A DNA stretch of 46,507 nucleotides from Glycomyces sp. L485. Its GTDB lineage: Bacteria > Actinomycetota > Actinomycetes > Mycobacteriales > Micromonosporaceae. The stretch spans positions 9,968 to 56,474 of the forward strand of contig NZ_JAKZEW010000030.1 in the NCBI RefSeq assembly GCF_022548875.1, given 5' to 3'. This document shows positions 25,228-33,231 of this stretch, piece after piece. Under the pieces are notes generated by a model, which was given only the letters and a program-made list of their open reading frames with translations, searched no databases and was not told the origin of the DNA. Each line of letters starts with the position of its first letter. The first letter of the stretch is position 1. The position numbers were made by a program, and so were the translations under genes.

Positions 25228-27066
25228 CTAGAAGGCCTCGTCGGGGAGGTCCATCGCGGTCAGGTCCGCCGCCTCGACGATCTTGCGGTCGGCGGTCAGT
25301 CGCGGCAGGACCTCGCGGGAGAAGAACTTCGCCGCGGCGACCTTGCCCCGGTAGAAGTCGTCGTCGGCGCCCCCGTCGAGCTTGGCCTGCGCGATCTCGG
25401 CCTGGCGCAGCAGCAGCCACGCGACCATGAGGTCGCCGACCGCCAGCAGCAGGCGCCGCGAGTGCAGCCCGGTCTTGTACAGCTCCCGCGGCTGCCCCTC
25501 CGCGGGGCCCATGAGGGCCGGCTGGAATGCCTCGATGATGCCCTGGACGTCGCCGAGCGCGCGCAGGACGCGGGAGCGGGCCTCGGCCAGGTCCTCGTGC
25601 CCGTCCTCGATGGACTGCATGATCTCGGAGGCGACGGCCATGAGCGCCTCGCCGTTGTCCTTGACGATCTTGCGGAAGAGGAAGTCGAGGCTCTGGATGG
25701 CGGTGGTGCCCTCGTAGAGCGTGTCGATCTTCGCGTCCCGCAGGTACTGCTCCAGCGGGTAGTCCTGGAGGTAGCCCGAGCCGCCGAACGTCTGGAGGGA
25801 CTCGGAGGCGAGCAGCTCGTACGCCCGCTCGGAGCCGCAGCCCTTGACCAGCGGCAGCAGCAGGTCGTTGACGCGCTTGGCGGTCTCGGCGGCCTCCTCG
25901 TCGCCGTCGAGCGTGGCCAGGCGCTCCTTGTCCTGCCAGGACCCGGTGTAGGTGACCAGGGCGCGCAGGCCCTCGGCGTAGCTCTTCTGGAGCAGGAGCG
26001 AGCGGCGCACGTCCGGGTGCTGGATGATCGGCACGCGCGGCGCGGTCTTGTCGGCGGACTGGAGCAGGTCGGCGCCCTGGACGCGGCTCTTGGCGTAGTC
26101 GAGCGCGTTCAGATAGCCGGTGGAGAGCGTGGCGATGGCCTTGGTGCCCACCATCATCCGGGCGTACTCGATGATGAGGAACATCTGTCGGATGCCCTCG
26201 TGCTTCTCGCCCATGAGCCAGCCCTTGGCGGGGGCCTTCTCGCCGAAGGTGAGCTCGGCGGTGGCCGACACCTTCAGGCCCATCTTGTGCTCGATGTTCG
26301 TGGCGAGGACGCCGTTGCGCTCCCCGAGTTCACCGGTGGCAGGGTCGAACAGGTACTTCGGGACGACGAACAGGCTCAGCCCCTTGGTGCCGGGCCCCCC
26401 GACGCCCTCTTCGCCGACGGGGCGGGCCAGGACGTAGTGGATGATGTTGTCGGTCATGTCCTGGTCGCCCGAGGTGATGAACCGCTTGACGCCCTCGATG
26501 TGCCAGGAGCCGTCGGGCTGCTTGTAGGCCTTGGCGCGCCCGGCGCCGACGTCCGAGCCCGCGTCGGGCTCGGTGAGCACCATGGTGGCGCCCCACTGCT
26601 TCTCGATGAAGAGCTTCGCCCACTCCTTCTGCTCGTCGGTGCCCTCGATGAACAGGCTGTGCGCGAAGGAGGGCCCGGCCGCGTACATCCACAGTGCCGG
26701 GTTGGCGCCGAGCACGAGCTCGGCCATCGCCCACCAGAGCATGCGCGGCGAGGAGGTCCCGCCGAGCGTCTCGGGCAGGTCGAGGCGCCAGTACTCGGAG
26801 TCCATGAAGCTGCGGAAGGACTTCTTGAAGGCCTCGGGCAGCGCCACGGAGTGCTTCGCGGCGTCGTAGACGGGCGGGTTGCGGTCGCCTTCGACGTAGC
26901 TGGAGGCGAGCTCCTCCTCCGACAGGCGCGCGAGTTCGGTGAGGATCTCGCGCGAGGTGGCGACGTCGAGGTCGCCGAAGGCGTCGTGGTCCAGGATCTT
27001 GTCGACTCCGAAGACCTCGAAGAGGTTGAACTCGAGATCGCGAAGATTGTGGCGGAAGTGCGTCAT
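25228..27066 (-). CDS. Acyl-CoA dehydrogenase (FadE5-like)
   Basis: A 612-residue flavoprotein of the long acyl-CoA dehydrogenase type, which introduces the trans-2 double bond in beta-oxidation. Visible are an N-terminal extension ([19 protein letters not shown]), the substrate/FAD loop [54 protein letters not shown] and [14 protein letters not shown], the last carrying the probable catalytic Glu. A C-terminal ~130-residue extra domain follows. Length and layout match mycobacterial FadE5 (broad chain-length range). ATG at 27066 has GGAGG 7 nt upstream. Two operator-like palindromes flank its promoter, pointing to fatty-acid-responsive TetR control; the regulator gene is not adjacent. Confidence 0.94.
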   Translation of the reverse strand: MTHFRHNLRDLEFNLFEVFGVDKILDHDAFGDLDVATSREILTELARLSEEELASSYVEGDRNPPVYDAAKHSVALPEAFKKSFRSFMDSEYWRLDLPETLGGTSSPRMLWWAMAELVLGANPALWMYAAGPSFAHSLFIEGTDEQKEWAKLFIEKQWGATMVLTEPDAGSDVGAGRAKAYKQPDGSWHIEGVKRFITSGDQDMTDNIIHYVLARPVGEEGVGGPGTKGLSLFVVPKYLFDPATGELGERNGVLATNIEHKMGLKVSATAELTFGEKAPAKGWLMGEKHEGIRQMFLIIEYARMMVGTKAIATLSTGYLNALDYAKSRVQGADLLQSADKTAPRVPIIQHPDVRRSLLLQKSYAEGLRALVTYTGSWQDKERLATLDGDEEAAETAKRVNDLLLPLVKGCGSERAYELLASESLQTFGGSGYLQDYPLEQYLRDAKIDTLYEGTTAIQSLDFLFRKIVKDNGEALMAVASEIMQSIEDGHEDLAEARSRVLRALGDVQGIIEAFQPALMGPAEGQPRELYKTGLHSRRLLLAVGDLMVAWLLLRQAEIAQAKLDGGADDDFYRGKVAAAKFFSREVLPRLTADRKIVEAADLTAMDLPDEAF

Positions 27067-27079
27067 TGCGGGTCCTCCA

Positions 27080-27127
27080 TTACTCGGTGGTAACCCTCAT
27101 CATATTACTCGTCGGTAAGTACCTCAA
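27080..27127 (-). promoter_or_regulatory. Promoter with two operator copies for acyl-CoA dehydrogenase gene
   Basis: On the minus strand TTGAGG (27122-27127), a 17-bp spacer and TATGAT (27099-27104) form a promoter with start near 27092. Two near-identical 14-bp elements are present: TTACTCGTCGGTAA at 27105-27118, filling the spacer, and TTACTCGGTGGTAA at 27080-27093, at the transcription start. Each is an imperfect palindrome. The arrangement is typical of repression by a TetR-type dimer at two sites. Confidence 0.65.
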
Positions 27128-27239
27128 GTATTCCGCACGATCCGCCCGACGACCAGCGATTACCCGGAGTGTCGCACCAGGTGTGTAATTTTCCTTGCGG
27201 CGCCGTAACCAGCAGGACGGTGCTTCGTTGAACTAGTCG

Positions 27240-27252
27240 ACAGACTGTCTGT
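27240..27252. promoter_or_regulatory. Palindrome ACAGACTGTCTGT
   Basis: A perfect 13-bp odd-centred palindrome in the gap 27128-27369. It resembles a repressor operator and lies ~118 bp before a small ORF with a strong ribosome site. Nothing else is recognised in that gap. Confidence 0.35.
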
Positions 27253-27369
27253 GCGACGCCCGACCGCCGACTCCACCGCACGTCCGATCCGGCAACCGAG
27301 AGCACCCGTCCCGGGCCCCGGCGTGCCCGAGAAGGCCAACACCGCACGATCCGCAAGGAGCCTCCCGCC

Positions 27370-27510
27370 ATGATCCGAACCGTCGCCGATCGCATCGCTT
27401 CGAGAACCCGGCCCGCCTACGTCGGCCGCCACCGCCGCACCAGACCGAGGCTCGCCCGCGTCTTCCGGATCGCCGAATCTCAGGCGGCCTCCGGCCGCCC
27501 ATGCCTCTAG
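27370..27510 (+). CDS. Possible small basic protein (46 aa)
   Basis: ATG at 27370 follows AAGGAG at 27355-27360 (9-nt spacing), one of the better ribosome sites in the window. It opens a 46-residue, Arg-rich frame with no Lys and few acidic residues (starts MIRTVADRIASRTRPAYVG). No domain is recognised and no membrane segment seen. Its stop overlaps the 3' end of the convergent phosphatase gene by 4 bp. It may be a genuine small gene under the palindrome at 27240, or chance, since GC-rich DNA gives Arg-rich frames easily. Confidence 0.3.
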   Translation: MIRTVADRIASRTRPAYVGRHRRTRPRLARVFRIAESQAASGRPCL

Positions 27511-28610
27511 TCGGCCTCCGGCCGGTAATCGAGCAGGAGCAGCGCGATGTCGTCGGTCAAGGGGCCGCCCACCCAGCGGCGCAGCGCGGTCTCCAGCGAG
27601 GCCAGGCCGTCGCCGACGTTCCCGTGGCCGATCAAGGACCACGCCCGGTCGCGGATAGGGAAGAACTCGCCGTCGTTCCTCGCCTCCGCCAAGCCGTCGG
27701 TGTACAGGAAGATCCGGTCGCCCGGCTGGAGCCGCACCGTCAGCTCCCGCGCCGACGGGCCCAGGCCCAGCGGCGGCGCCATCGACTCGGGCTCCAGGTA
27801 CGAGGCCACGCCGCCGCGCACCAGCATCGGCGGCGGATGCCCGCAGTTGACGATCTCCAGCGTCCCGCCGCGCTCCTGCATGAGGATCGCGGTCACGAAG
27901 TCCTCCTCGTCGGCGTTGCGCGCCACCGCGTGGTCGAGATCGTTCACCATGCACCGCTGGTCGCTCCGCTCGAACGCGACGTGCCGGTACGAACCGAGCA
28001 CCGTCGAAGACAGCCGCACCGCGTCCAGGCCCTTGCCCCGAACGTCGCCGATGATGATCCGCACGCCGAACTCGGTGTCGAGGGCCTCGTACAGGTCGCC
28101 GCCGATCTCGGCGCCCGACCGGGCCGAGACGTAGCGCGCCGCGATGTCGAACGGCCCCAAGCGGCTGTCGATCGGCCGCAGGATCGCCTGCTGCACCACC
28201 GACGCCAGCTGCGTCAACCGCCGCAGCCGGTCGTCGTCGCGCTCGCGCACGACCGCGACCGCCACCGAGATGACGATCGCCGCGCACACCACCAGAAAGT
28301 CCATGGTCTGCCCGAGGGCGCTGGAGGCGTCGAATCCGTGCAGGATCCACAGGTACACGAAGGACCCGACCAGGCTCGCACCGCCGACGCCGACTACCCA
28401 GCGCCATGTCAGGAACACCGAGGCGACCAACGGCGGCAGCGCCATCCACGGAACGGCGTCCGCCTGGTCGCGCACGGCCGTCTGGAAGGCCACGAGGATC
28501 ACGATGGTGACGAAGGCGACGATGAACACCGAGCGCGCCGATGGCGAGGACCAGCCGGTCCACTGGTCGGCGCGTCCCATACCGTGCCCCCGTTTCAGCG
28601 GAGTGCGCAT
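27507..28610 (-). CDS. Membrane-bound PP2C (SpoIIE-type) phosphatase
   Basis: A ~367-residue protein. The first ~125 residues contain three to four hydrophobic segments (SVFIVAFVTIVILVAF; LPPLVASVFLTWRWVVG; ASLVGSFVYLWILHGF; MDFLVVCAAIVISVAVAVV). A SpoIIE/PP2C domain (~150-365) has GAEIGGDLYEALDT, IIGDVRGKGLDA, NCGHPPPML, FLYTDGLAEARN and LTDDIALLLLDY. It is likely a serine phosphatase acting on an anti-sigma antagonist, activated by a membrane signal. The start is uncertain: ATG at 28610 has AAGGAGG 11 nt upstream; ATG at 28580 (MGRADQW) has GGGGG 6 nt upstream. The frame upstream of 28610 lacks coding character. Confidence 0.88.
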   Translation of the reverse strand: MRTPLKRGHGMGRADQWTGWSSPSARSVFIVAFVTIVILVAFQTAVRDQADAVPWMALPPLVASVFLTWRWVVGVGGASLVGSFVYLWILHGFDASSALGQTMDFLVVCAAIVISVAVAVVRERDDDRLRRLTQLASVVQQAILRPIDSRLGPFDIAARYVSARSGAEIGGDLYEALDTEFGVRIIIGDVRGKGLDAVRLSSTVLGSYRHVAFERSDQRCMVNDLDHAVARNADEEDFVTAILMQERGGTLEIVNCGHPPPMLVRGGVASYLEPESMAPPLGLGPSARELTVRLQPGDRIFLYTDGLAEARNDGEFFPIRDRAWSLIGHGNVGDGLASLETALRRWVGGPLTDDIALLLLDYRPEAD

Positions 28611-28671
28611 CTCGGCGAATGCCTCCTTCCTACCGGACGTCCGCGGAACGCCAGAGGCTTTCACGCAAGAA

Positions 28672-28693
28672 CCCATGGGCACCCGCCCATGGG
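28672..28693. promoter_or_regulatory. Perfect inverted repeat CCCATGGGC-ACCC-GCCCATGGG
   Basis: A 9-bp stem (28672-28680 with 28685-28693), each arm containing the palindrome CCCATGGG. It lies between the divergent phosphatase and GNAT genes, so an operator or leader hairpin is likelier than a terminator. The rest of 28611-28982 is less GC-rich, includes CGATT-GAT-AATCG (28872-28884), and holds no gene I can support. Confidence 0.4.
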
Positions 28694-28982
28694 GAAAGCA
28701 CGGAATTGGCCTCCTGACCGCCCTGACTCTTCGGGATCGCCGCACCTGAATTCGACGGTCGCCGATGTGAAGATCGTAATGGTCCTCGAGCAGCCTCCCG
28801 CCGTGGAGGAGGCCGCCGCGCCGATCGCCGGGATATCTGGGCATTCGGACCGTGATAAACGACGAAAAGGACGATTGATAATCGACTGTTCGGCTGATAC
28901 AGGAAGCCTCCCGCAGTCGACGCCGCCCCGGGCGCCGCCAAATCCATTGCCGAGCCGAAGTGCGCTGTGCCAGTCTTGGGAC

Positions 28983-29456
28983 GTGCAGTTCACCCTTGAG
29001 AGATCCCCCTTCACCGGCCCTGTCGCCCAAGAACTCTGCGCCGAAGTCCAAGCCGAGTACGTCCGCCGCTACGGCGACGGCGACACCACCTTCCTCGCGC
29101 CCGACGACTTCGATCCACCCGGCGGCGACTTCATCGTCGCCTACGACGCATCAGGCCGGCCGGTCGGATGCGGCGGCTGGCGCACCCGCGGGGAAGGCGA
29201 CGCCGAGATGAAGCGCCTCTACGTGCGCGAGGCCGCACGACGCCAGGGCCTGGCCAGACTGCTCGTCGCCGCAGTCGAGACCTCCGCCGCCGAGGCCGGG
29301 CGCAAACGCCTCGTGCTGGAGACCGGCCCGCGCCAGCCCGAGGCGATCGCCATGTACGAGTCGCTCGGCTACAAGCCCGTCAGCCCGTTCGGCGAATACG
29401 CCGAAACCGACGGCTCGCTCCACCTCGGCAGGGAACTGCGCAGCGAAGAACGCTGA
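28983..29456 (+). CDS. GNAT family N-acetyltransferase
   Basis: A 157-residue single GNAT domain. The acetyl-CoA pyrophosphate loop appears as EMKRLYVREAARRQGLARLLVAAVE (motif A, R/Q-x-x-G-x-A type) in two pieces, followed by AGRKRLVLETGPRQPEAIAMYESLGYKPV (motif B). Substrate unknown; the motif-B form is common in actinobacterial amine or aminoglycoside-like GNATs, without telling specificity. GTG at 28983 follows CAGTCT by 6 nt, so it may be leaderless. Confidence 0.88.
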   Translation: MQFTLERSPFTGPVAQELCAEVQAEYVRRYGDGDTTFLAPDDFDPPGGDFIVAYDASGRPVGCGGWRTRGEGDAEMKRLYVREAARRQGLARLLVAAVETSAAEAGRKRLVLETGPRQPEAIAMYESLGYKPVSPFGEYAETDGSLHLGRELRSEER

Positions 29457-29654
29457 CTCCGAAAGACCGTTCCGCAATTCATCCATTTTAAACTGTCTAA
29501 TGGCGAATGCACTAGATGCGTTACTTCCGTGGTATTCACTGAAAAAGCCATTGCGTCCGATATCTTCTGCTAAGGGATGTATTACCGTAAGCTCCTGCAC
29601 GACGGTCGAAGCGGCCGCCACTTTCGATCCCCCCACCTCGAAAGGACTGTGCGC

Positions 29655-30473
29655 GTGAGCAACAGCAAGAAGTACCTCACCCGATTCGCGGTCGGCGTCG
29701 CCGGCCTCGGTGCCGCGGCGCTGGCGATGACCTCGACCGGCGCCTGGGCCGAAGAGACCTCTTCCGACGGCGACTTCCAGATGCAGATCATCAACGGCCA
29801 GCCCGCCGCCGAAGGCCAGTATCCGTGGATGGTGGCCCTGGCCGACGCCTCCGACCTCTCGTACAACTTCTGCGGCGGCTCCCTTGTGGCCGACGACGTC
29901 GTCCTCACCGCCGCCCACTGCACCGTCGAACCCGCACCCCCGGACTTCGTGATCCGCCACGGCTCGGTCGACATCGACGCGACCGACGTGTACCAGGTCG
30001 CCGACGTCCACACCGCCGACCGATACAACGACTGGACCTTCGCCAACGACTGGGCACTGGTCAAGCTCGCGCAGCCCGTCCCCGGCGCCGAGACGATCGA
30101 GCTCACCACCGAGGACCGGGCGGACTGGGGCGTCTTCGAGGTCGCCGGCTGGGGCGTCACGGAGAACGGCTGGGGCTCCGACGAGCTGCGCTTCGTCGAG
30201 GTCCCGCACATCTCCGACGCCGACTGCGCCGGCGCCTACGGCTCGGAGTTCGAGGCCGTCTCGATGATCTGCGCGGGCGACCTGGCCAACGGCGGCGTGG
30301 ACTCGTGTCAGGGCGACTCGGGCGGACCGCTCATCTCGGTCCAGGGAAGCCGGGCCGTCCAGGTCGGCGTCGTCAGCTGGGGCTACGGCTGCGCCGAAGC
30401 TGGCAGGCCGGGCGTGTACGCGAACGTCGGCGCTCTCATCGACGACATCAACGCAGTGCTCGACACCTGGTAG
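29655..30473 (+). CDS. Secreted trypsin-like serine protease (S1)
   Basis: A 272-residue precursor: signal peptide (~1-32, ending TGAWA), short acidic propeptide, then IINGQPAAEGQYPWMVAL as the mature start. The catalytic triad is His88 (LTAAHC), Asp132 (NDWALVKL) and Ser222 (CQGDSGGPL). Asp216, six residues before Ser222, predicts cleavage after Arg/Lys. Six cysteines fit three disulfides. GTG at 29655 is chosen because AAAGGA lies 8 nt upstream and it gives a normal signal peptide; the frame opens earlier at 29577 without support. The 200 bp upstream are strikingly AT-rich. It is followed by a hairpin terminator. Confidence 0.94.
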   Translation: MSNSKKYLTRFAVGVAGLGAAALAMTSTGAWAEETSSDGDFQMQIINGQPAAEGQYPWMVALADASDLSYNFCGGSLVADDVVLTAAHCTVEPAPPDFVIRHGSVDIDATDVYQVADVHTADRYNDWTFANDWALVKLAQPVPGAETIELTTEDRADWGVFEVAGWGVTENGWGSDELRFVEVPHISDADCAGAYGSEFEAVSMICAGDLANGGVDSCQGDSGGPLISVQGSRAVQVGVVSWGYGCAEAGRPGVYANVGALIDDINAVLDTW

Positions 30474-30523
30474 GAGTGCCTTCCGGGACCGGGCAGGAGC
30501 TCCGGACGGCCCGTGAGGCAAGG

Positions 30524-30549
30524 CGGGGCCGGGCATGTGTCCGGCCCCG
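30524..30549 (+). terminator. Hairpin terminator after trypsin gene
   Basis: CGGGGCCGG (30524-30532) pairs perfectly with CCGGCCCCG (30541-30549), 8-nt loop. Confidence 0.75.
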
Positions 30550-30629
30550 ATCTCTTTGCCCGCATCAGGGCACCGGTGCGCCTCCGGCGGCGACTTGTAT
30601 ACTCGTCACGGCTCCGCTCGACGGAGCTC

Positions 30630-30703
30630 GCGGGTGTAGTTCACTGGTAGAATGCGACCTTCCCAAGGTTGAGAAGCGGGTTCGATTCCCGTCACCCGCT
30701 CCA
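30630..30703 (+). tRNA. tRNA-Gly (anticodon CCC), CCA encoded
   Basis: A complete cloverleaf: acceptor GCGGGTG (30630-30636) with CACCCGC (30693-30699). The D arm is GTTC-ACTGGTA-GAAT. The anticodon stem CGACC/GGTTG encloses loop TTCCCAA with anticodon CCC. The T arm is GCGGG-TTCGATT-CCCGT. T is the discriminator and CCA (30701-30703) is genomically encoded. TATACT at 30598-30603 is a plausible -10. A hairpin terminator follows. Confidence 0.96.
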
Positions 30704-30710
30704 GTACCGA

Positions 30711-30739
30711 AACGCCTCCGGCACAGCGCCGGGGGCGTT
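30711..30739 (+). terminator. Hairpin terminator after tRNA-Gly
   Basis: AACGCCTCCGGC (30711-30722) pairs with 30728-30739 (one G-U), 5-nt loop, 7 nt after the tRNA end. Confidence 0.8.
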
Positions 30740-30813
30740 CGTCGTTTCCATCCCCGGCCGGCCCTCGCCGCGGCCGTCCTCGACGTCCCAAGTGTCACGG
30801 ATTGGCGACCCTC

Positions 30814-30842
30814 TTCACATACGGCCGTGCCATGGGTAGTAT
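30814..30842 (+). promoter_or_regulatory. Promoter TTCACA-N17-TAGTAT of the sugar ABC operon
   Basis: -35 TTCACA (30814-30819), 17-bp spacer, -10 TAGTAT (30837-30842). The predicted start near 30849 gives a ~110-nt leader and coincides with an operator-like palindrome. Confidence 0.6.
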
Positions 30843-30848
30843 GAGCAC

Positions 30849-30884
30849 ATCGAAAATTACCGATATTTGTTCCGGAAGTTTCGG
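30849..30884 (+). promoter_or_regulatory. Two operator-like palindromes in sugar ABC operon leader
   Basis: ATCGAAAATTACCGAT (30849-30864) and CCGGAAGTTTCGG (30872-30884) are imperfect palindromes at and just after the predicted transcription start. LacI-type sugar repressors often use such sites; the cognate repressor gene is not in the window. Confidence 0.4.
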
Positions 30885-30958
30885 CGTACCTTACCCTCGC
30901 TCCGCTCGGGACATGTCGTCGGCACAGTCAACGCCCATCCCTCGAAAGGACGATTCCG

Positions 30959-32242
30959 ATGCGACAACCCCTGAGCCGGCCCCGGGCGCTCGCCGCCGCG
31001 GGCGCCGCGGCGGCACTTGCCCTGGCGGCCGCCGGCTGCGGCGACAGCGGCGAAAGCGACGCCGACCTGGTCTGGTGGCACATCCAGAACGAGGACCCGA
31101 TGAAGTCCACCTGGGAGTCGATGGCCGAGGACTGGGCCGAGGGCTCCGGCCTCACCACCGACGTCCAGGCGGTCGAGGTCGAGGCGTTCAAGGAGCGCAT
31201 GGGCACCTCCGCGCAGGCGGGCGAGCTCCCCGACCTCTACAACACCTGGGGCGGGGGCGTTCTCGCCGAGCAGGTCGAGGCGGGCCTGGTCCGCGACATC
31301 ACCGACGACGTCGACTGCCTCGACAAGGTCAACCCCATCAGCCTTGAGGCCTATACGATCGACGACCGCCTCTACGCCGTCCCGTTCGACCAGGGCGTGG
31401 TCGGGTTCTGGTACAACATGGACCTGTTCGCCGAGGCCGGCGTCGAGGCGCCCCCTGCCACGTGGGACGAGTTCCTCGACGCGGTCGCCGCCCTCAAGGA
31501 CGCCGGCATCACCCCGATCGCGCTCGGCGCGGCCGACCAGTGGCCCGTCCACTACTACTGGACGTACCTGGTGATGCGCACCGTCGGCCTGGACGGCCTC
31601 GCCGAGGCCGCCGAAGCCGGCGACTTCTCCGGCGACGGCTTCGTCCAGGCAGGTCAGATGCTCGCCGACCTGGCCGCCATGGAGCCCTTCCAGCCCGGCT
31701 TCGAATCGGCCGGCTACGGCGCGGTCGACGGCCAGGCCGCCCACATGGGCGAGGGCATCGCCGCCATGGAACTCATGGGCCAGTGGGGACCCGAGGTCCA
31801 GCGGCAGGCCTCCGGCACCGACGGCCCCGGCGGCGCGCTCGGGTTCTTCCCGTTCCCCGAGGTCACCGGCGGCGCCGGCGCCACCGCGGAGTTCCTCGGC
31901 GGCGGGGGCGGCTTCGCGGCCGGCTCCGAAGCGCCCGACGAGGTCGTCGACTTCATGTGCTACCTGCTCGAAGAGGAGAACCAGGCCAAGGCGGTCGCCG
32001 ACGGCAACTTCTCGACCGTCGCGGCCGACCCCGACGCCGTCGTGACCGACCCCGACCAGCACATACAGCTCGTCACCGAGGCCATGGCCGCCGCCACCGG
32101 CACACAGCTCTATCTCGACCAGGCGTACCCGCCGGCGATCGGAAGCACCATCAACGAGGCCTCCGAGGGCCTCGTGCTCGGCCAGCTGACCGCCGAGGAG
32201 TTCGTCGCCATGGTCGATGACGCCTGGGCGGCCGAGGCGTGA
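30959..32242 (+). CDS. Sugar ABC transporter substrate-binding lipoprotein
   Basis: A 427-residue family-1 extracellular solute-binding protein. A lipoprotein signal peptide has the lipobox LAAAGC, Cys27. The mature part begins with WWHIQNEDP, has the linker motif DLYNTWGGG, then YAVPFDQGVVGFWYNMDLF (typical of carbohydrate binders) and VDFMCYLLEEENQAK. ATG at 30959 has AAAGGA 8 nt upstream. It is the first gene of an operon with two permeases; the next start overlaps its stop. Specificity cannot be fixed, but oligosaccharides are usual for this group. Confidence 0.93.
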   Translation: MRQPLSRPRALAAAGAAAALALAAAGCGDSGESDADLVWWHIQNEDPMKSTWESMAEDWAEGSGLTTDVQAVEVEAFKERMGTSAQAGELPDLYNTWGGGVLAEQVEAGLVRDITDDVDCLDKVNPISLEAYTIDDRLYAVPFDQGVVGFWYNMDLFAEAGVEAPPATWDEFLDAVAALKDAGITPIALGAADQWPVHYYWTYLVMRTVGLDGLAEAAEAGDFSGDGFVQAGQMLADLAAMEPFQPGFESAGYGAVDGQAAHMGEGIAAMELMGQWGPEVQRQASGTDGPGGALGFFPFPEVTGGAGATAEFLGGGGGFAAGSEAPDEVVDFMCYLLEEENQAKAVADGNFSTVAADPDAVVTDPDQHIQLVTEAMAAATGTQLYLDQAYPPAIGSTINEASEGLVLGQLTAEEFVAMVDDAWAAEA

Positions 32243-33231
32243 CCGTCAAGGAGCCGTCCGCGGCTCCCCCCGGCGAGGGACGCCCGGAAGGCCGCCGCGG
32301 GGCGTCCCCGCGCCGTCGGCCGGTCGGGCGCCCCGGCGCGGGGACCCTCACCGCGTTCATCGCCCCCGGCCTGCTGCTGTTCCTGCTCTTCGTCCTCTTG
32401 CCGGTGGCGTTCGCCGCGTACGTGGCGTTCTTCCGCTGGAACGGCCTCGGCGGCCCGCCCACCGACTTCATCGGGTTCGATAACTTCCGGAACCTGCTCG
32501 GGGACGACGTGTTCATGGGCGACATGTGGCGCCTGACGCTCCTCGTCGCCATGTCGATCGGCATCCAACTGCCGATCGCGTTCGGCCTGGCGATGCTCCT
32601 GCACCAGCGCTTCCCCGGGCGCACGGTGTTCCGGCTGCTGTTCTTCGTGCCCTACGTGCTCACCGAGGCCGTCACGGCCGTCCTGTTCGGCTTGATCTTC
32701 TCGCCCAGGCGCGGCTTCGCCGACTCGATGCTCCAGAGCATCGGCGTCGAGACCCAGGTCGGGTGGCTCTCCGATCGCAGCATCGTCCTGTTCGTCATCT
32801 TCGGGATCCTCACCTGGAAGTTCTTCGGCTTCCACATGATCCTGTACCTGGCGGGGCGCCAGAACATCCCCGAGGAGCTCTACGAGGCCGCCGCCATCGA
32901 CGGCGCCGGCGGCGCGCAGATGTTCCGCAACATCACGCTGCCGCTGATGGGCCCGACCGTGCGCATCACGATCTTCCTGTCCGTCATCGGCACCGTCCAG
33001 CTGTTCGACCTGGTGTTCGTCCTCACCGGCGGCGGCCCGTTCCACGCCTCCGAGACTCTCGCGATCACCATGTACGACCAGGGCTTCGGGCGCAACCAGA
33101 TCGGCTACGCCTCGGCGCTGTCGATCGCCATGTTCGTCATCAGCCTGGTCTTCGCCCTGTTCTACCAGCGCTACGTCCTCAAACGCGACCTCCAGGGCTC
33201 GCTGACCACTGCCGGAGGGGGTCGCTCATGA
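32239..33231 (+). CDS. Sugar ABC transporter permease (MalF-like)
   Basis: A 330-residue inner-membrane permease. A basic, Pro/Gly/Arg-rich cytosolic start of ~35 residues precedes six hydrophobic segments. The EAA loop that docks the ATPase reads EELYEAAAIDGAGGAQMFRNITLP. FDNFRNLL after TM1 is also typical. GTG at 32239 overlaps the TGA of the binding-protein gene (GTGA), so translation is coupled. Confidence 0.93.
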   Translation: MTVKEPSAAPPGEGRPEGRRGASPRRRPVGRPGAGTLTAFIAPGLLLFLLFVLLPVAFAAYVAFFRWNGLGGPPTDFIGFDNFRNLLGDDVFMGDMWRLTLLVAMSIGIQLPIAFGLAMLLHQRFPGRTVFRLLFFVPYVLTEAVTAVLFGLIFSPRRGFADSMLQSIGVETQVGWLSDRSIVLFVIFGILTWKFFGFHMILYLAGRQNIPEELYEAAAIDGAGGAQMFRNITLPLMGPTVRITIFLSVIGTVQLFDLVFVLTGGGPFHASETLAITMYDQGFGRNQIGYASALSIAMFVISLVFALFYQRYVLKRDLQGSLTTAGGGRS

